From: Conoideocrella luteorostrata
Taxonomy: Eukaryota > Ascomycota > Sordariomycetes > Hypocreales > Clavicipitaceae
Direction of reading: 5' to 3'
Assembly: GCA_032433595.1 (NCBI GenBank)
Contig: JASWJB010000024.1
Coordinates: forward strand, 186,001-250,000
DNA: 64,000 nt
Below are positions 32,555 through 44,749 of this stretch, piece after piece. Numbering within the stretch: the stretch's first letter is position 1; every line of letters starts with the position of its first letter. The translations under genes and the position numbers were made by a program. The notes beneath the pieces were generated by a model. It was not told the origin of the DNA, made no database searches, and saw only the letters and a program-made list of their open reading frames with translations.

Positions 32555-35064
32555 ATGTATTTCCATACGAACTTTGCGTGTGCTCTTTTTGCTGTTGCGT
32601 TTCACGTCATTGGGTCGAATGCCGCGCTGCGCCAGTTCAACTTCACTGTTCATGGCGACTCGCGCTCTCCAGGTATGGGCATCTTGAGCAGCTTGGCGAT
32701 GTCGTCACGCGCCTGGCTGCAGCGACCGACAGTACTAACATTGGCTTAGACGGGTTCAAGCGCGAGGTGTATCTCATAAACGGCCTGCAACCCGGCCCCT
32801 TGATTGATGTAGAGGAAGGAGATGACGTGGAGGTACACGTTCAAAATGACTTGAAGGTGGAGACTGCAATTCATTGGCACGGTGAGGCAAACTCTCTTGC
32901 TCGAGTAGGAATGTCACTTGAGCACCGCCTAATATTAGTCGTTGACAGGCCTTATGCAAAGAGGGACGCCCGACATGGATGGCGTGCCTGGAGTAACGCA
33001 GGTACGAGTTCTTTCCGGAGGGTGAGTTCGAGCGTCGCAGACAGTCTTGCTAATTCGAAGTGTAGAGTCCCATACCCCCCGGCGGCAACTTTACATACAA
33101 GTTCTCTACCAAGGATGAATACGGCTTCTTCTGGTACCACTCCCACTTCAAATCCTACTACAGCGACGCCATCCGCGGCCCGCTGCTTATCCGGCCATCC
33201 GCGTCCCGCAAACGCCCTTTTGAAAGTTTGGCCGGGAATAGCAACGAAAGAGCAGCCCTCTTGGACGCGGAGCGAAACGCGACAAACATCCTCTTGAACG
33301 ACTGGACTCATGAGCTCTCAGACACCATCAGTGCTCGGTACAAAAAGACTGGTGCTTTTCCATCCTGCGCTGACAGCATTCTAGCCAATGGTCTCGGGCG
33401 AGTTCAATGTCTTCCGAAGTCGATTCTCAATACAGAGATGGAGCTGGCCAGGAAGCGCGAAGGAGCCAGGTCTTCCATGTTGGCATCACCAACGAATGCG
33501 GTCAAAAGGCACGGGATGAAGATGGAAGGGATGAACGCCATTGGCCCTCGCGGCTGCATGTCCCCAATGATGTTCAAACCCGGATTTGACCAATCCTCAC
33601 TACCCCCAGAGACATGTACGAACACGACTTCGCCGCTGCTGGTCATCCCTGCTGTCGAAAGCAACGGCTGGCTGGCGCTCAACCTGGTGAACTCCGGTGC
33701 GATTAGTGCCCTTAGCATCTCCTTGGACGGACATTCCATGTTTGTCTACGCCGCAGATGGCCTTTACGTAAAAATGCAGGAAGTCAAGGTAATCAATAGC
33801 CGTCTTGTCATGTCGTTGACCTTAGCTAACTCCGTTTCAGGTCCTACATGTAGAGCTCGGCCAACGATACTCCGTCATGATCAGACTAGACCAGAAACCC
33901 GGAAATTATTACCTCCGATATGCAACGCATCATGGCGGCGACATGCAGCAGGTCCTGGAGGGGAAAGCAACTATTACATACCCTGTGAGTAGCCTGAAGC
34001 ATTGGAATCTCCATAAACTTGCTCTATTTTCGTGGACTGACGGTATCCCGCCCTGGGACTTCCACAGACCACCGGCAATGCTCCCGAACGCGTTACTGAA
34101 GACGAAGCCACTCGCTGGATGTACGTGAATGGCTCGGCCAAAGCCGGTGTCAAGAAATTCAAAAACCAGGACCTTGCCACTTTCGACCCCAGCAACTTCC
34201 CACCTGCCGGACCAGCCGATACTACGATGTCCTTTGTCGTGAACCAGACCGACATTACTACATGGGTGTTTGACCGAGAGCCTTTCCATGAGCCAGACGT
34301 GCCGATTATTTACGGCAACGCGTCGTCAGGATGGAAGGCCAGCACGACAGTGCACCTGCCTCTTAATTCTACTATTGATGTTATTATGACCGTATCGAAC
34401 CAATCCATGGATACAGTGAGTTACTGGAGTTATCCACCGGTTGCTAAAAGCATATTTGCTGACTACTTGGAAACAAGATGGGCCATCCGCTCCATCTACA
34501 CGGTCACAAGTTCTGGGTCTTGGGCTCAGGCACCGGCGTGTTCCCTTACGGCAGCGTCAAGGATGCCCCTGATGGGATGTTGAATCTCCATGATCCCCCG
34601 TTCCGGGACACAACTGGCCTGCCTGAACAGGGCTGGACCGTCCTACGGTAAGAACCAACCAATCCAGATATACCCACGTAACGCTCAATCACCGGCGCGG
34701 CGGATGGCTCACTAACATGCATCATGGTACCCTAGATTTGTGACGGACAATCCAGGTGCATGGATCTTCCACTGTCATTTGCAGTGGCACGTTGCTGTAA
34801 GTGCCAGGTTTTCTTTCTTTCGTTCTTTTTTCATATTTATTGCAAGTTTTTGCACTTGTGGCGCCTTTAACTAACTTGCCTCGCGCGTAGTCGGGCATGG
34901 GCGTGGTTTTCGTGGAAGGCGGCGACCAGCTGCCATCTTTGGTTGGACAGAGCGGCACGACGGACGGCCGGAAAAAACCCCATGTCCTGCAGTTGGAGGA
35001 AGGGCCCTGTGGGTTTTTATGTGGCTTTGTTGCTTTTCTCGGTACTCTTGCGTCAATGTGGTAG
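32555..35064 (+). CDS. Multicopper oxidase (laccase/ferroxidase type), nine exons
   Basis: Secreted copper oxidase of 640 residues that would couple substrate oxidation to reduction of O2 to water. Exons: 32555-32672, 32750-32881, 32949-33001, 33066-33788, 33841-33984, 34068-34415, 34478-34647, 34736-34796, 34891-35064; all phases close. Signal peptide MYFHTNFACALFAVAFHVIGSNA. All four copper motifs are present: HWHGLMQRG, FWYHSHF, HPLHLHGH and HCHLQWHVASGM. The Met ten residues after the T1 Cys is the axial-ligand position, which predicts a low-potential enzyme. A Met/Gly/Lys-rich segment (about residues 245-255, RHGMKMEGM) lies in domain 2. The C-terminus ends in a hydrophobic CGFVAFLGTLASMW, a possible membrane or GPI tail. 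Pigment-type laccase or ferroxidase cannot be told apart by eye. Confidence 0.93.
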
Positions 35065-35465
35065 TTGTTGAAGTATTGATGTCTGAAGGATGGCGTCCCT
35101 AGGGTGCGCTCACGGTTCTCTGTATCAACTAGCATGCGCGCGGCGTTCTCTGAACTCTTGATAAAAACGATACCAATTTTTTCTGCTCTCGTCTACTTTC
35201 CCCGTATGCCAACGTGTCAGACACCGGTAAAAGAACAAAAGTTGGGCAGCAATGCTTTTACTGAGGTCCCACCACCACAGCTACACAAAGATGCATACTT
35301 GTGTACAAGTCCAAATGAGTGTCGTCAGCCCACGTCCCCGCAGACCGATCGCGGCGATACGATACCGAATGCCCACCTAGCTACTTGCCCCTCCATGACA
35401 GCAACTCCAACCTACTCATAAACACCATACCTTGTTTGTCAGTCGCCCAGCTAATTCATCTCACC
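35065..35465. other. Intergenic between multicopper oxidase and Dabb gene
   Basis: No gene seen; the right half is the promoter and leader of the Dabb gene, ending in a C-rich stretch CTCACC before its ATG. Confidence 0.5.
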
Positions 35466-36023
35466 ATGGCCATCAACCACATCGTCATCTTCGGCTTCAA
35501 GCCCGAAGCCACCCCCGAAGCCATCAAGCAAGTACGCACCCTCTCTCTGTCCAACTCCCTCCCATCCCCGCGGCTCGTCGCTAACCAGAACAGTGCTGCA
35601 ACGAAATGCTCGGCCTGAAGGACCAATGCGTGCTCTCATCCACAGGCAAGCCCTACATCACAGCCTCCAAAGGCGGCAAGGACATTTCCATCGAGGGGCT
35701 TCAGGTAAGTTCCGCATCCTGTTTATATCGCATCTACTGCGTACATCCCGTCTGCATCTTCATCCGCATATCGACCCCTCATACTCTTGCCTGTGCAGCC
35801 ACCGCAGCACCACCACCAATGCTGCACTATCTTGACTAACCAATGGCCACATCAGAACGGCTTCACCCACATCTTCGTCGTTGAGTTTGCCTCCGACGCC
35901 GATAGGGACTTCTATGTCAAGGAGGACAAGATCCATCATGCATTTGTGGCGAAGTGGATCAGCTCGCCGGAGGCCATTGCCGCGAAAGCCATGGTTGTGG
36001 ACTTTGCACCTGGGTCCTTTTAG
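35466..36023 (+). CDS. Stress-responsive A/B barrel (Dabb) domain protein
   Basis: A 114-residue cytosolic protein in three exons: 35466-35531, 35594-35704 and 35856-36023. Introns are 35532-35593 (GTACGC, GCTAAC, ACAG) and 35705-35855 (GTAAGT, TGACTAAC, TCAG). The product starts MAINHIVIFGFKPEATPEAI, then EMLGLKDQCV and SKGGKDISIEGLQ, and ends THIFVVEFASDADRDFYVKE with DPAH-like DKIHHAF, the usual single Dabb ferredoxin-like fold of about 110 residues that dimerises. In fungi such proteins are either stress proteins of unknown role or small tailoring cyclases; nothing here decides. It lies 400 bp downstream of the multicopper oxidase on the same strand. Confidence 0.9.
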
Positions 36024-36716
36024 GGCCCTGACGGGATGTATAAATTCACCATTCTTAGCGGCTGGCTTTATACAATAGCTGCACTTATAGGAATCGGTCA
36101 CGACGGAGAGGCTGCGCGTACATGCTTTTAGACGACAGCTATCAAACGGCTGGGCATTCACAAGTTACAGTGCGAATCTTCAATGACTCAAGTGTCTCGG
36201 CAACATGTCCTGTGAATACTCCATACCGATGAAGTGTGCGTGAAAAAGTCGTCCTGAACAGGTAAGCGTAAATTGAGAGTCAGTATGCACTATTATGTCC
36301 AGTTCGGCCAGTTTTCTCGCCCTGAGTCGCAGCCGCCTTTATACACATATGGATTCACTCCAAACCTACCTCCTGGACTTTTCTCTCCACTGCGACTTCA
36401 GTAATTTGCAATGTCTTCATTATCATGGATGGTCCTTAATCATGGACCAGCTTATTCCGTCCAAAAAATGGCTGGCTTTTCAATCTCTCACAACCGGACA
36501 CACCTCGCCACTCCCCGCTGGTTGCCAGTCATCATGTCATGAAATGATTTCAATCTATGTACCAGTATACGCTATGATACGAAGGTTCGAGTTCACAAAA
36601 AATGCCAGTGCGACAAACAGTCTAGCAAGCAAGCCACCCAAAAAGAGTAAAAAAAGCAAGTGCCTATCCAATATTCATACAAGTCGTCCAATTTGCAAGC
36701 CGCAGGTATCTCCATC
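36024..36716. other. Intergenic between convergent Dabb and GT34 genes
   Basis: No supported gene. It forms the 3' flanks of both neighbours. The plus-strand frame at 36295-36978 runs into the antisense of the Lys/Glu repeat and has no domain. Confidence 0.5.
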
Positions 36717-38448
36717 TCAACGGTCGAATACTTCAACTTTATCGTACTCGACTTTCGTTTCCGCCTTCGTTTTCTCTTGTTCTTCTTTCTGCTTTTTCTT
36801 CTCCTCCTCGTCTTTCTTCTTTGCTTCCTCCTCCTCCTCCTCCTTTTTCTTCTTTTCCTCTTCCTCCTTCTTTTTCCTTTCTTCTTCTTCTTTCTTCTTT
36901 TTTTCCTCCTCCTCTTCTTTCTTCTTCTTTTCCTCCTCCTCTTTCTTCTTCTTCTGTTCTTCCTCCTTCTTCTGTTGATCTGCATCCTTTGGCGTCTGGC
37001 CCTTTGTTCCGTCCGAAAAGACCCTATATGCCTTACATCACATGCCCGGTCAGCCAAACGGAAAACCACTCTGCTAAAGAAGACACGATGGGGTTCCACA
37101 AACTTACATCTTCAAGCTCCATCACAATCTGGTTCAATTCATGCAGGTCGTCTTTGATAATAGCATCGTCTGCGTACTTGGTGCTGTGGCCCATGAAATA
37201 CTCGGCGCTTTCCTGAGCCTTCACCAAGGACAAGAAATTTTCACTTGTATTTTCCGTCGAGTTGTACCATTCTTGCACGGTGTTGTTCACCTTCTGAATG
37301 CTCGCTTGTAGATGCCTTGTTCCTTTAGTCCAGTGCTTGACGCGTGCCGTGTGAAGGCCCTTGGTGCGATTCCAGAACCGCTCGAGGTCCTCCGGGTATG
37401 TCGTTTTCAGTAAGGGCACGTTCCACTTGGCGCTCATCTGCTCAGATCGGTCTGCCCATTTGTTCATGTGGGTTTCGCGGTCCGGAACACCGGCAAAGTG
37501 GACGAGAAAGTCGCCAGGATAGAAGTAAGACGGGCCGGGGTCCGTATCGTCACTCTCGTACGCGTTGAACCACTATTGTTCAGATTAGAATCATGGACAG
37601 CATCGTCGCCAGGAAGTTGGTTTGGGGTTATGGAATTGTAGCTTACCCGCTGCGGAACTTTGGCAACATGGTTGGCAAACTTGCGCCTCTTAAGCATAAG
37701 CTCCATGGCGCTCTGATCCTGGAACGCCAACTGAGTGTCTGGCTCAAAGTCGCGATATGCAAGGACACCGGCGAACAGCTCGGCGGCGTACCGGGAGACT
37801 CGGATACCGAACACGCCGTTGTTAAGGCCGTTCCAATCATCTGCAACCAACACGTGCGTCTGCTTCAAAACCTCGTCCTGCTCAGGTGGAAGAAAAACTT
37901 CCATGGCAATGTTGTAGTTGAGGATGATGGTGTCGGCGTCGAACCAGAATAGCCACTGCAGTCGCTGGCTCTCAGGCTTACGGAGCTCTCGCAGGATCAT
38001 ATAATGAATAAAGGCAGGCTTGGTCCAGTATCCGTCAAGGACGTCCACGCGTTGAATGAACATGGGGTATCCATGTTTTCGGTTATGTCTCTTGTGAGTT
38101 TGCAGCGCGCGTTCGTAGGCACGACTAGGAGTGCCGTACAAGATGCTGATTTTGCCGATGCGGGCCTGTTCATCGTGTACGTCGGCTGAACAAAGACAGT
38201 TAGTCACTGCCCTTCTGTGTTGCTACGTAGATGGGTATGACGATAGTAGGAGTGAGCCAGGCTTGGGCTGCGGAGTACAAGCGGGAGTGAAACTTACCGT
38301 GGACACCCAGCTGAGACAGCGTGGAATCCGTCAAACTCGTCCAGCTCTCCTGTGAGGCGTAGGAAGGATGGTACCACATGAGGAACGCCAGCAGAACCAG
38401 CAAAACCAATATCCCGCGTAGAACTTTAGTAGTGCGTGAGCTTTTCAT
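36717..38448 (-). CDS. GT34 glycosyltransferase (alpha-galactosyl/mannosyltransferase, MNN10/gmh type) with Lys/Glu-rich tail
   Basis: Golgi type II membrane enzyme of 489 residues. Four exons: 38448-38298, 38185-37647, 37572-37108 and 37031-36717. Introns: 38297-38186 (GTAAGT...TTCAG), 37646-37573 (GTAAGC...ATAG), 37107-37032 (GTAAGT, GCTGAC, TAAG). The anchor is LRGILVLLVLLAFLMWY. The catalytic domain has KISILYGTP, WFDADTIILN (DxD at 133-135), NGLNNGVFGIRVS, QDQSAMELM, VPQR-WFNAYESD and YPGDFLVHFAG, all GT34 signatures. The last exon adds about 80 residues almost entirely of K and E (starting KDADQQKKEEEQ), a likely coiled coil, beyond the usual family end. An upstream in-frame ATG at 38505 would add 19 residues; 38448 fits a short cytoplasmic tail. 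Confidence 0.9.
36774..36976. repeat. Imperfect CTT/CTC trinucleotide tract, coding
   Basis: About 200 bp composed almost only of CTT, CTC and TTC triplets on the plus strand, which read AAG/GAG/GAA on the minus strand and encode the Lys/Glu tail of the GT34 protein. It is prone to length change without loss of frame. Confidence 0.95.
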
Positions 38449-39906
38449 GATGAGAAAACCGAAGCTTATCTTCTGGGACGACTTGGAGATTGAATTTGCT
38501 GGCAAAACCTGGAAGCTACTGCTATAACCTGCAGGTCATGAATGAATGAATCCAACGTAGACAGGATGAAAAAGAAAGAAAAACAGAGTCGCCAAAAAAG
38601 CACCAAGTGTACAATATTCTTTGTCCTCACGAGCGAAGAACAGGACTGGTTTTAGCCAGTTCCATGGTCAGCTCGTGCCAGTCGACCGATTCCGAAGAGC
38701 TGAATCCCAAAATAAACCCACACATCGGAATTATAGCGACGCCAATGGCCAGCACGGACGCGATCATAACTTAAACTGAAAGCATCCGCTGTCTATATGA
38801 GGGTCTCCTGGCTGGTATGGAGACTAAACCTGAGCTAGCGCGAAAAGTTAAACGTTATCGGCGGCGTTGAGCCCTCTGTGCTCAAATCGCTTCCACGCCG
38901 TGACGTCCGATGGCGCATTCTGGGCCTGCAAAACAGGGATCGGCTATGGCTAGATCTCGCATGGTCTGGGTGCTCAGACTAGACAAATGATATAAGTGAA
39001 TTGATTCTCGATGGCCGAGTGCGGACGGAGACGGAGTACTAATCCTGTCACGTATTGTTGTTGGCGCTGGCCGCTTATGGAAACGGCGAATGTCAACCGC
39101 ATTGGGTAATAGTCAGTTCATCGGCATGTAATTGACAAAAATACCAAGTGCCTTGCAAATGGAGCGAGTGCCATGGAAAAAAGCGGTAGAAAATACGGAG
39201 TAACTATAAACCATAAATATTAGCTCACTTTGAACAAAAAAAGTGAGAATAGGAAGTGTAATGATAGGGATGGCGGCAGGAAGCCAAACAGCATCGCACA
39301 GTAGCAGCAGCTAGCTAGGATGAGAATGGATGGATAGCAACTGCTGCCAGAAGACCACCGGGCTGAGCGCAACTCTAAAGCGGTCAGACTCTAAACATAA
39401 ACGAGTCAGAAAGGAAGAACCAAAAAGGTTCCCGAATCGTCAATAAAATTTACCTGCCCGCCTCGCAACGCCATTCGGTCTGCGCACGAACCACAGCGAG
39501 CGCTGAGAGTCTCCACTCTTGCCCGTTTGCCTGTTTGCGGGTTCCACAGCCTGAAGCGGCAAGACCGCATGGCGCACTTCAGTTGATTAATTATTAATTG
39601 CACTGCTCTGCTCGGTCCCCCATCCCGAGTACGGAGTAATGGGTTAGTTTTAGCTACTCTGTACTCCGTACTCCCCATTGGGTGCATTACAATGAAGGGA
39701 TTTGCACCATTTAGAAACAAAGAGTCTTTAAATCCCGCATGGCAAGGCGGAGTGGTGTCCAGCAAATGCAACAGGTTCACTTAAAAACGCCTATTGGTAT
39801 GATGTGAGCCTTGCCATCATGCCGAGACTTGCCCTGGGGCAACATGCACGAGGAGTGTGCGCAATTGAAGTCCTGACGTGTCTTTAACTCTGCATTCAAG
39901 CTTGTC
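38449..39906. other. Intergenic, no gene seen
   Basis: The upstream region of the GT34 gene. Three copies of the dispersed 9-mer lie at 39194-39202, 39630-39638 and 39662-39670. The minus frame at 39406-39780 contains two of these copies and has no domain. Confidence 0.5.
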
Positions 39907-41452
39907 TCACTTATCCCGAGAGTCTTGCCGGGAAAAACTCAAATTCACCTCATACTGCACCAGTATCGCCCGGTCATTGTTCCTCGTCGATGCTGTCGAT
40001 CCCATTGCGCCATCCCTGTCCAGCTTTTCCTTTGCCTTGCCCGTGCTGGCAACCGTGGTGTCTACCCCGTCGCCCTGCCCGTATATCCGCCCCGACTCGA
40101 CCAGTGTGGTAGTATTGTTGTTGTTGTTGTTGGTGTTGTTGCTTTCTGCCATACTCGCCAGGTTGTACGTCGATTCGCCGTCGGTGTGCCCCGTTGAGCG
40201 ATGAACATGGCCGAGCTTTACTGACTGGCGGGACGGCGCGCTGCCTGCGCTTCTTCGAGATGTGAAGTTTTGACCCCACCAGCCTCCGAAGGCGTGGACA
40301 ACAGGTCGCATCACAGGGAGGCAGCATGCCATGACGCTGAGGTGGATTTCGACGGCGGACCAGATCACGGCCGGTGTGCAATTCCACATAGTATCCGCCG
40401 CGTATGAATCGTATCTCGACGACGCTACGAGCATCATGATGGAGGCAACTACAACCCTGCGCGTCTATTGTCAGCTCCGGGCTCAAGAGGTGCTTCGATA
40501 ATCACCCCCTTTCAGGAGAAATCCCCCCTCCCCCCAGAAAAAACTTACGCAATGCCAAACATGAACATGGCTGCGATGGCCGTCTTTTGCGGCCACGGAA
40601 GCAGCAGCCGACTAATCTGTGCTGTGCCAAGGGGTTAACACACATGTATTCGTCCCGAGAAGAGCTGTTGTCTTGGCTTACAGGCAGGCAACGCCATGAG
40701 AGCAACATCCACTAATAGATGCGCCGAGACTGACCACAGAAAGAACTTGGCCGGGTCGACGGTGCATTTCCCATCAATAGACTTGTCCCAAAAGAAATGC
40801 GGCGGGAAGCACTGGAAAATAGCAACAAACAGCTAAGTAGCACCATGTCAACAATACACCGATCTATTTCGTTGTTGGCCGCGCAATCCGGGATGGGGGA
40901 GCATTTACCCGCACTATCACCCAGACACTCGCACATCCCGTCAGGATGAAAATGGTAAATCTCGCGCTTGAAATCGACTTGAACAGCCGCCAATATAGAG
41001 CCAGTAGAGACAGCTGGGCGGCTCCGACGGCAATCGTGTACGTATGCTCCTCGATCTCCTGCACCATCGCTTGGTAGAATCGCGCTTCGCCCACCGAGAC
41101 GGGGAGATCGTCAAGGTGTAAGCCGAGACCCTTTGTTATTACTGTTCAGTTCATGTCAGTCTTTGCCGAATGTTTGGGCGATGCATCGTAGCGTCCACCA
41201 CGCTGTGACGTACAGAAGAAGGCGGATATGTCATATGCAACTGCTGCGGCCTGCCAAATGGTTACTTTCTAGATCCAAACGCGTGCCAAGCAGGACAATA
41301 TGTACCAGCGACAACACTGCCAGGTAGTCATCCCACCATAGGCTTACTCGCTTTAGTCGTCGAGCATAGAAGCGTAAAGTGAGGAGTAGGGACGAGGGTA
41401 TTAAAGTGGCGATGATGGATGCGTAGACTCCAGACACTATTGATTCCGCCAT
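39907..41452 (-). CDS. PTH11-like / rhodopsin-fold 7-TM membrane protein
   Basis: A 397-residue integral membrane protein in five exons: 41452-41266, 41141-40909, 40832-40682, 40621-40549 and 40456-39907. It begins MAESIVSGVYASIIATLIP and has the family marks LRFYARRLKRVSLWWDDYLAVLS (TM2, DDYL), TKGLGLHL, AVGAAQLSLLALYWRLF (LALYxR), FILTGCASVWVIV, IFQCFPPHFFWD then GKC, DVALMALPA, and WPQKTAIAAMFMFGIA. There is no CFEM domain. The C-terminal tail is hydrophilic and holds a run of Asn/Thr (NNTNNNNNNTTT). Such proteins include fungal receptors that sense surfaces or host cues; many are uncharacterised. Splice choice for exon 3 (ACTTAG at 40833) was set by the match LFVAIFQCFPP. Confidence 0.88.
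40115..40141. repeat. (TTG)n microsatellite encoding poly-Asn
   Basis: TTG repeats with one interruption; on the minus strand they read AAC and code for the Asn run in the tail of the PTH11-like protein. Confidence 0.9.
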
Positions 41453-44400
41453 GACGAGCCCCGTGATGTGTGAAGACACATAAAAAAAGAGATGTCTCGG
41501 AAATATAAACTCAATCTCGCTTTGATTCACCCTGCAGCATTCAAATCAACCATGCTGAATAATAGTTACGGCTCTGCAAGGTCCGGTCGTATGCACAAGA
41601 AGAGGTCACATCCACAAGCAAACAGGCGAGTTCGACAAACACGGAAAGAAAAAAGAAAGTAGAGCCCATGTCCCAGCACTCTGTTCATGTACTATGTCGC
41701 CCCCGGCAAGCTTCCTCGAATATGCAGCCTAGCCAGTCAGCCAGCCAGCCAACTGGGAGTCTCCGTCTCGCAGTCCCGAGCCACGGCCAACATGGCTTGC
41801 ATGGATGATCAGCCCAGGGTGTCAGCGGCGGCATATTCGTGAAAATGGCCAGGCGCGGCATTCGCTGGAGGATGCTGGTTGGATCGCATGCGCTAGGGCG
41901 CTGTCCCATTGCGACATGGGGTCCCAACTGGTCGAAATCGATTTTCTATTTTGTAAAAGCCCCCAGACCGACCGGAAGGATTGCACGCAAAACCAAATGT
42001 GCACCGAGCGCAAACGGCGTTAACTCGGCTGGGAGAATGAGAAAGTGCCTACTCCGTAGTAGTCCCGTGGTTACTTTTAGGGGACGTAAAACTCTGTCCG
42101 TTATCCTGGCTGGGATGGGGATAGCATCGTTGCAAGTGGTCAGGGTACATGCCAGACTGGGTAGCCCCAAGATGCCAGCGACTGGTCTTCTGATAATAAT
42201 GAAACCCTATATTAGCACATCTTACAAGAGGACCGGCCCGTTTTGGACGGTCCGCCGGTGCAAGAATGGCCTGATGATGTTGGAACGTGCTGCGCAAGGC
42301 TCCAAAGTGACGACACTTGTCCTCTATTGGACTTGAAGAGCATCCCTAGGGTCTGCTAGCCGATGTGGAAGTTTGCCGAACGATGAGATCTCCGTGGTCC
42401 TTAATCGAGGCGTCGGTGTGATTAGGCAGGCATTTTAATCCGTGCGTCTGTCTCCATAATCCGTACTCCATCGATACCATACGACGCTTCTGCCGGCGGC
42501 CCCCAAGTTCTGTGGTACGGACAGCATCGCTTTTCGAATCCTTGACCACACCGAACTACCACGACCAACATGAATCTGGTATGTCTGCAAGGCATATTCC
42601 GTAGTTAGAAGGAGTCCCTTGCGGACAACTAAGATCATTTGCTTTTCTTCTTCTTCTCTGTCTACTTCTATCTCTTCACCACAGCGTCCAGGTGTGATGT
42701 GGCTCTTGGTCCGACATCGAGGCCGATCGCAGCGACCAACAAGGTTCACGCTCATTTTCACGTCCGAGGTTTCTCGTCTGATGGATCGGCAACATACTCC
42801 GTAGTAACCCGAGTACTGTAATAGATTGACGTGGAAAGCTTACATGCATATTGTCTCGATCGCATGCCCCATTCTCGCCACGCGAACTCGTCACACCACA
42901 CCACGAATGCAACACTCCGTATTGCACGCGGTCTGGCTCCAGTCTCTCGACCTCAATAGTGAGGCGGTCAATATTCCCCGTTCATGCATAGTACGGCATA
43001 CATAATATGACGGTAGGTGCAGGTCAGCCTGGCGCAAACAGGTTACACTACTTCAGCATCTTGTGTCCGTTCTTCATCCTTTCGATAGACCGAAGCAGAC
43101 GCCGAGCCTTGCCCGGCATTCTTCTAGCAGTTGGGGTGAATGGCGCTCGCGGCGTAGAACAGTTTGAAGTGGATGACGGCTTGAAGACGGGCCACACTGA
43201 GCAAGATGCGGCAGCTGCTCGCAAAAAATCGTCAGTGGCTGAGCGCTACAAGGATGCAGCCCCCGGGTTTGCGACTCGGGCCGCTTCCCCGACACGCCTG
43301 AATCAAGTTGCTGCCACAAGCACCTCCCTCCAGTACCGTACTCCATACATGAAGCTGAATTGTCTGCTCCGGTTGTCTGGTTGTCTGGTTATCTGTATCT
43401 GCCATTCCTGGTAATGTGACTGCCAGCATCTGCGGTGGCAAGGGCTCTATGCTGGTGCCCATGACTCGAGTGAAACCCAACCCAGAATATTTTGGTCGCT
43501 CCACTAGCTAACGAGTTCGTGAGGTTGGCGATGCTTCCAGGTGTCTCTTCCCGCGCGGATAGTAGGTAGTATTGGTAGAGTGCGACGGCCTTGGCAATCT
43601 GGCAGCCCACAGTTATCCTTAAGACAGCTAAAATCACCGCTGAAGAACCAATGCTACTAGATCGATCGGCTCAATTTTAGCTGACACATTTCTCCAAAAG
43701 CCCCAGCCTAGCTTTTCTAGTGCGTCTTGCTCTGTTATTCTAGTTGTTCCGCCAGGGTTCTGCAGAGCATCGTCGGCTAGGCACTCGTGGCATTTAGCCA
43801 AGGGTTGAAATGCCCCTACCGTCGTCGACCGAGGGATCAAATCTGATGATGCCACTGCCTTTGTGCTCTCTCTTTGAAGTAATGGCTGGTACCGTAACAT
43901 TACCTACCCCGTGTAAATACGCCGTTCCAAATCACGGAGCACGGCAACATCCTTTGGCTCAATTTCAATCCCTAAACAATAACGGGGACGTGGCACCATC
44001 GGTGGATGTTAGTGGCCCAGCCGTACATAGTACTGAGTAGCTGCTTGCTTTGCCCTGCTGATATTTTGACGATCAACGCCATCCAGCCATGGAAACGCCG
44101 GATTGTGGAGTCGAACCAGTTTCTCCCCATGGCAGCATCCTGGCCCTCCTGTTTTCCATCGCCTCGTCCACCCAGTTCTGTTGAGCGAAGTCTCCCTACT
44201 ACCGTTGTGCTTTTTCAGGCTGTTCTCATATCTGTGCTGCGGAGTGACTACCATCTGGCTCCCGAATGCACAAGCTGGGCCAGTATTGATATTGGTTGCC
44301 TAATTTAATCTTGGGGAATGCAGCGAAGCAGCCCTAGCTGAGACGAGAGACCCTGCATCGTACGGAGTAGTGCCCGCAAATTGATCAATGGAGTTTGGGA

Positions 44401-44749
44401 GGGGGAACACTGCAGTAGAGACCCATGCCCGCCACCCAAGTGATTTTACCATTTTATGTCTCAGAATTCATCCATACCATTTCCTATCACCTTCCGTGTT
44501 CCGGTCACCGTCTGTGCCGTGATCATTCTCTCCATTGTCTGTGCCATCTCGAGGGTCGGGGTTGGCTGGCAAGACAAAGTCACCTCGCGACTCGAACGCC
44601 ACAACACCCTCCGCAATCTTCTGTATGTCTAAACTTCCTGGTCCTTGTTGCGCAAGCTATCGCCACCGCTGACACTGTGTCGCCCTGGCCAGCAACTCCC
44701 ATTGGGTCAGTCGAATAGAGTCTGCCCGCCCGAAGGCCAAGATAGCATC
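41453..44749. other. 3.3-kb intergenic region, no supported gene
   Basis: Many overlapping short frames on both strands, none with a recognisable domain. The 9-mer TACTCCGTA occurs at 42050-42058, 42795-42803 and 44360-44368. The minus frames around 43389-43900 look mildly coding-like but cannot be assigned. Confidence 0.45.

Noticed and set aside
25964..37031. A secondary-metabolite cluster (Zn2Cys6 factor, oxidase, Dabb protein, MFS nearby)
   Set aside because: No polyketide synthase, NRPS, terpene cyclase or RiPP-processing gene is present, and the genes are widely spaced with glycosyltransferases between them.
36660..37157. Plus-strand open frame rich in Leu and Phe
   Set aside because: It is the antisense of the CTT/CTC tract that codes for the Lys/Glu tail of the GT34 gene; openness follows from the simple repeat.
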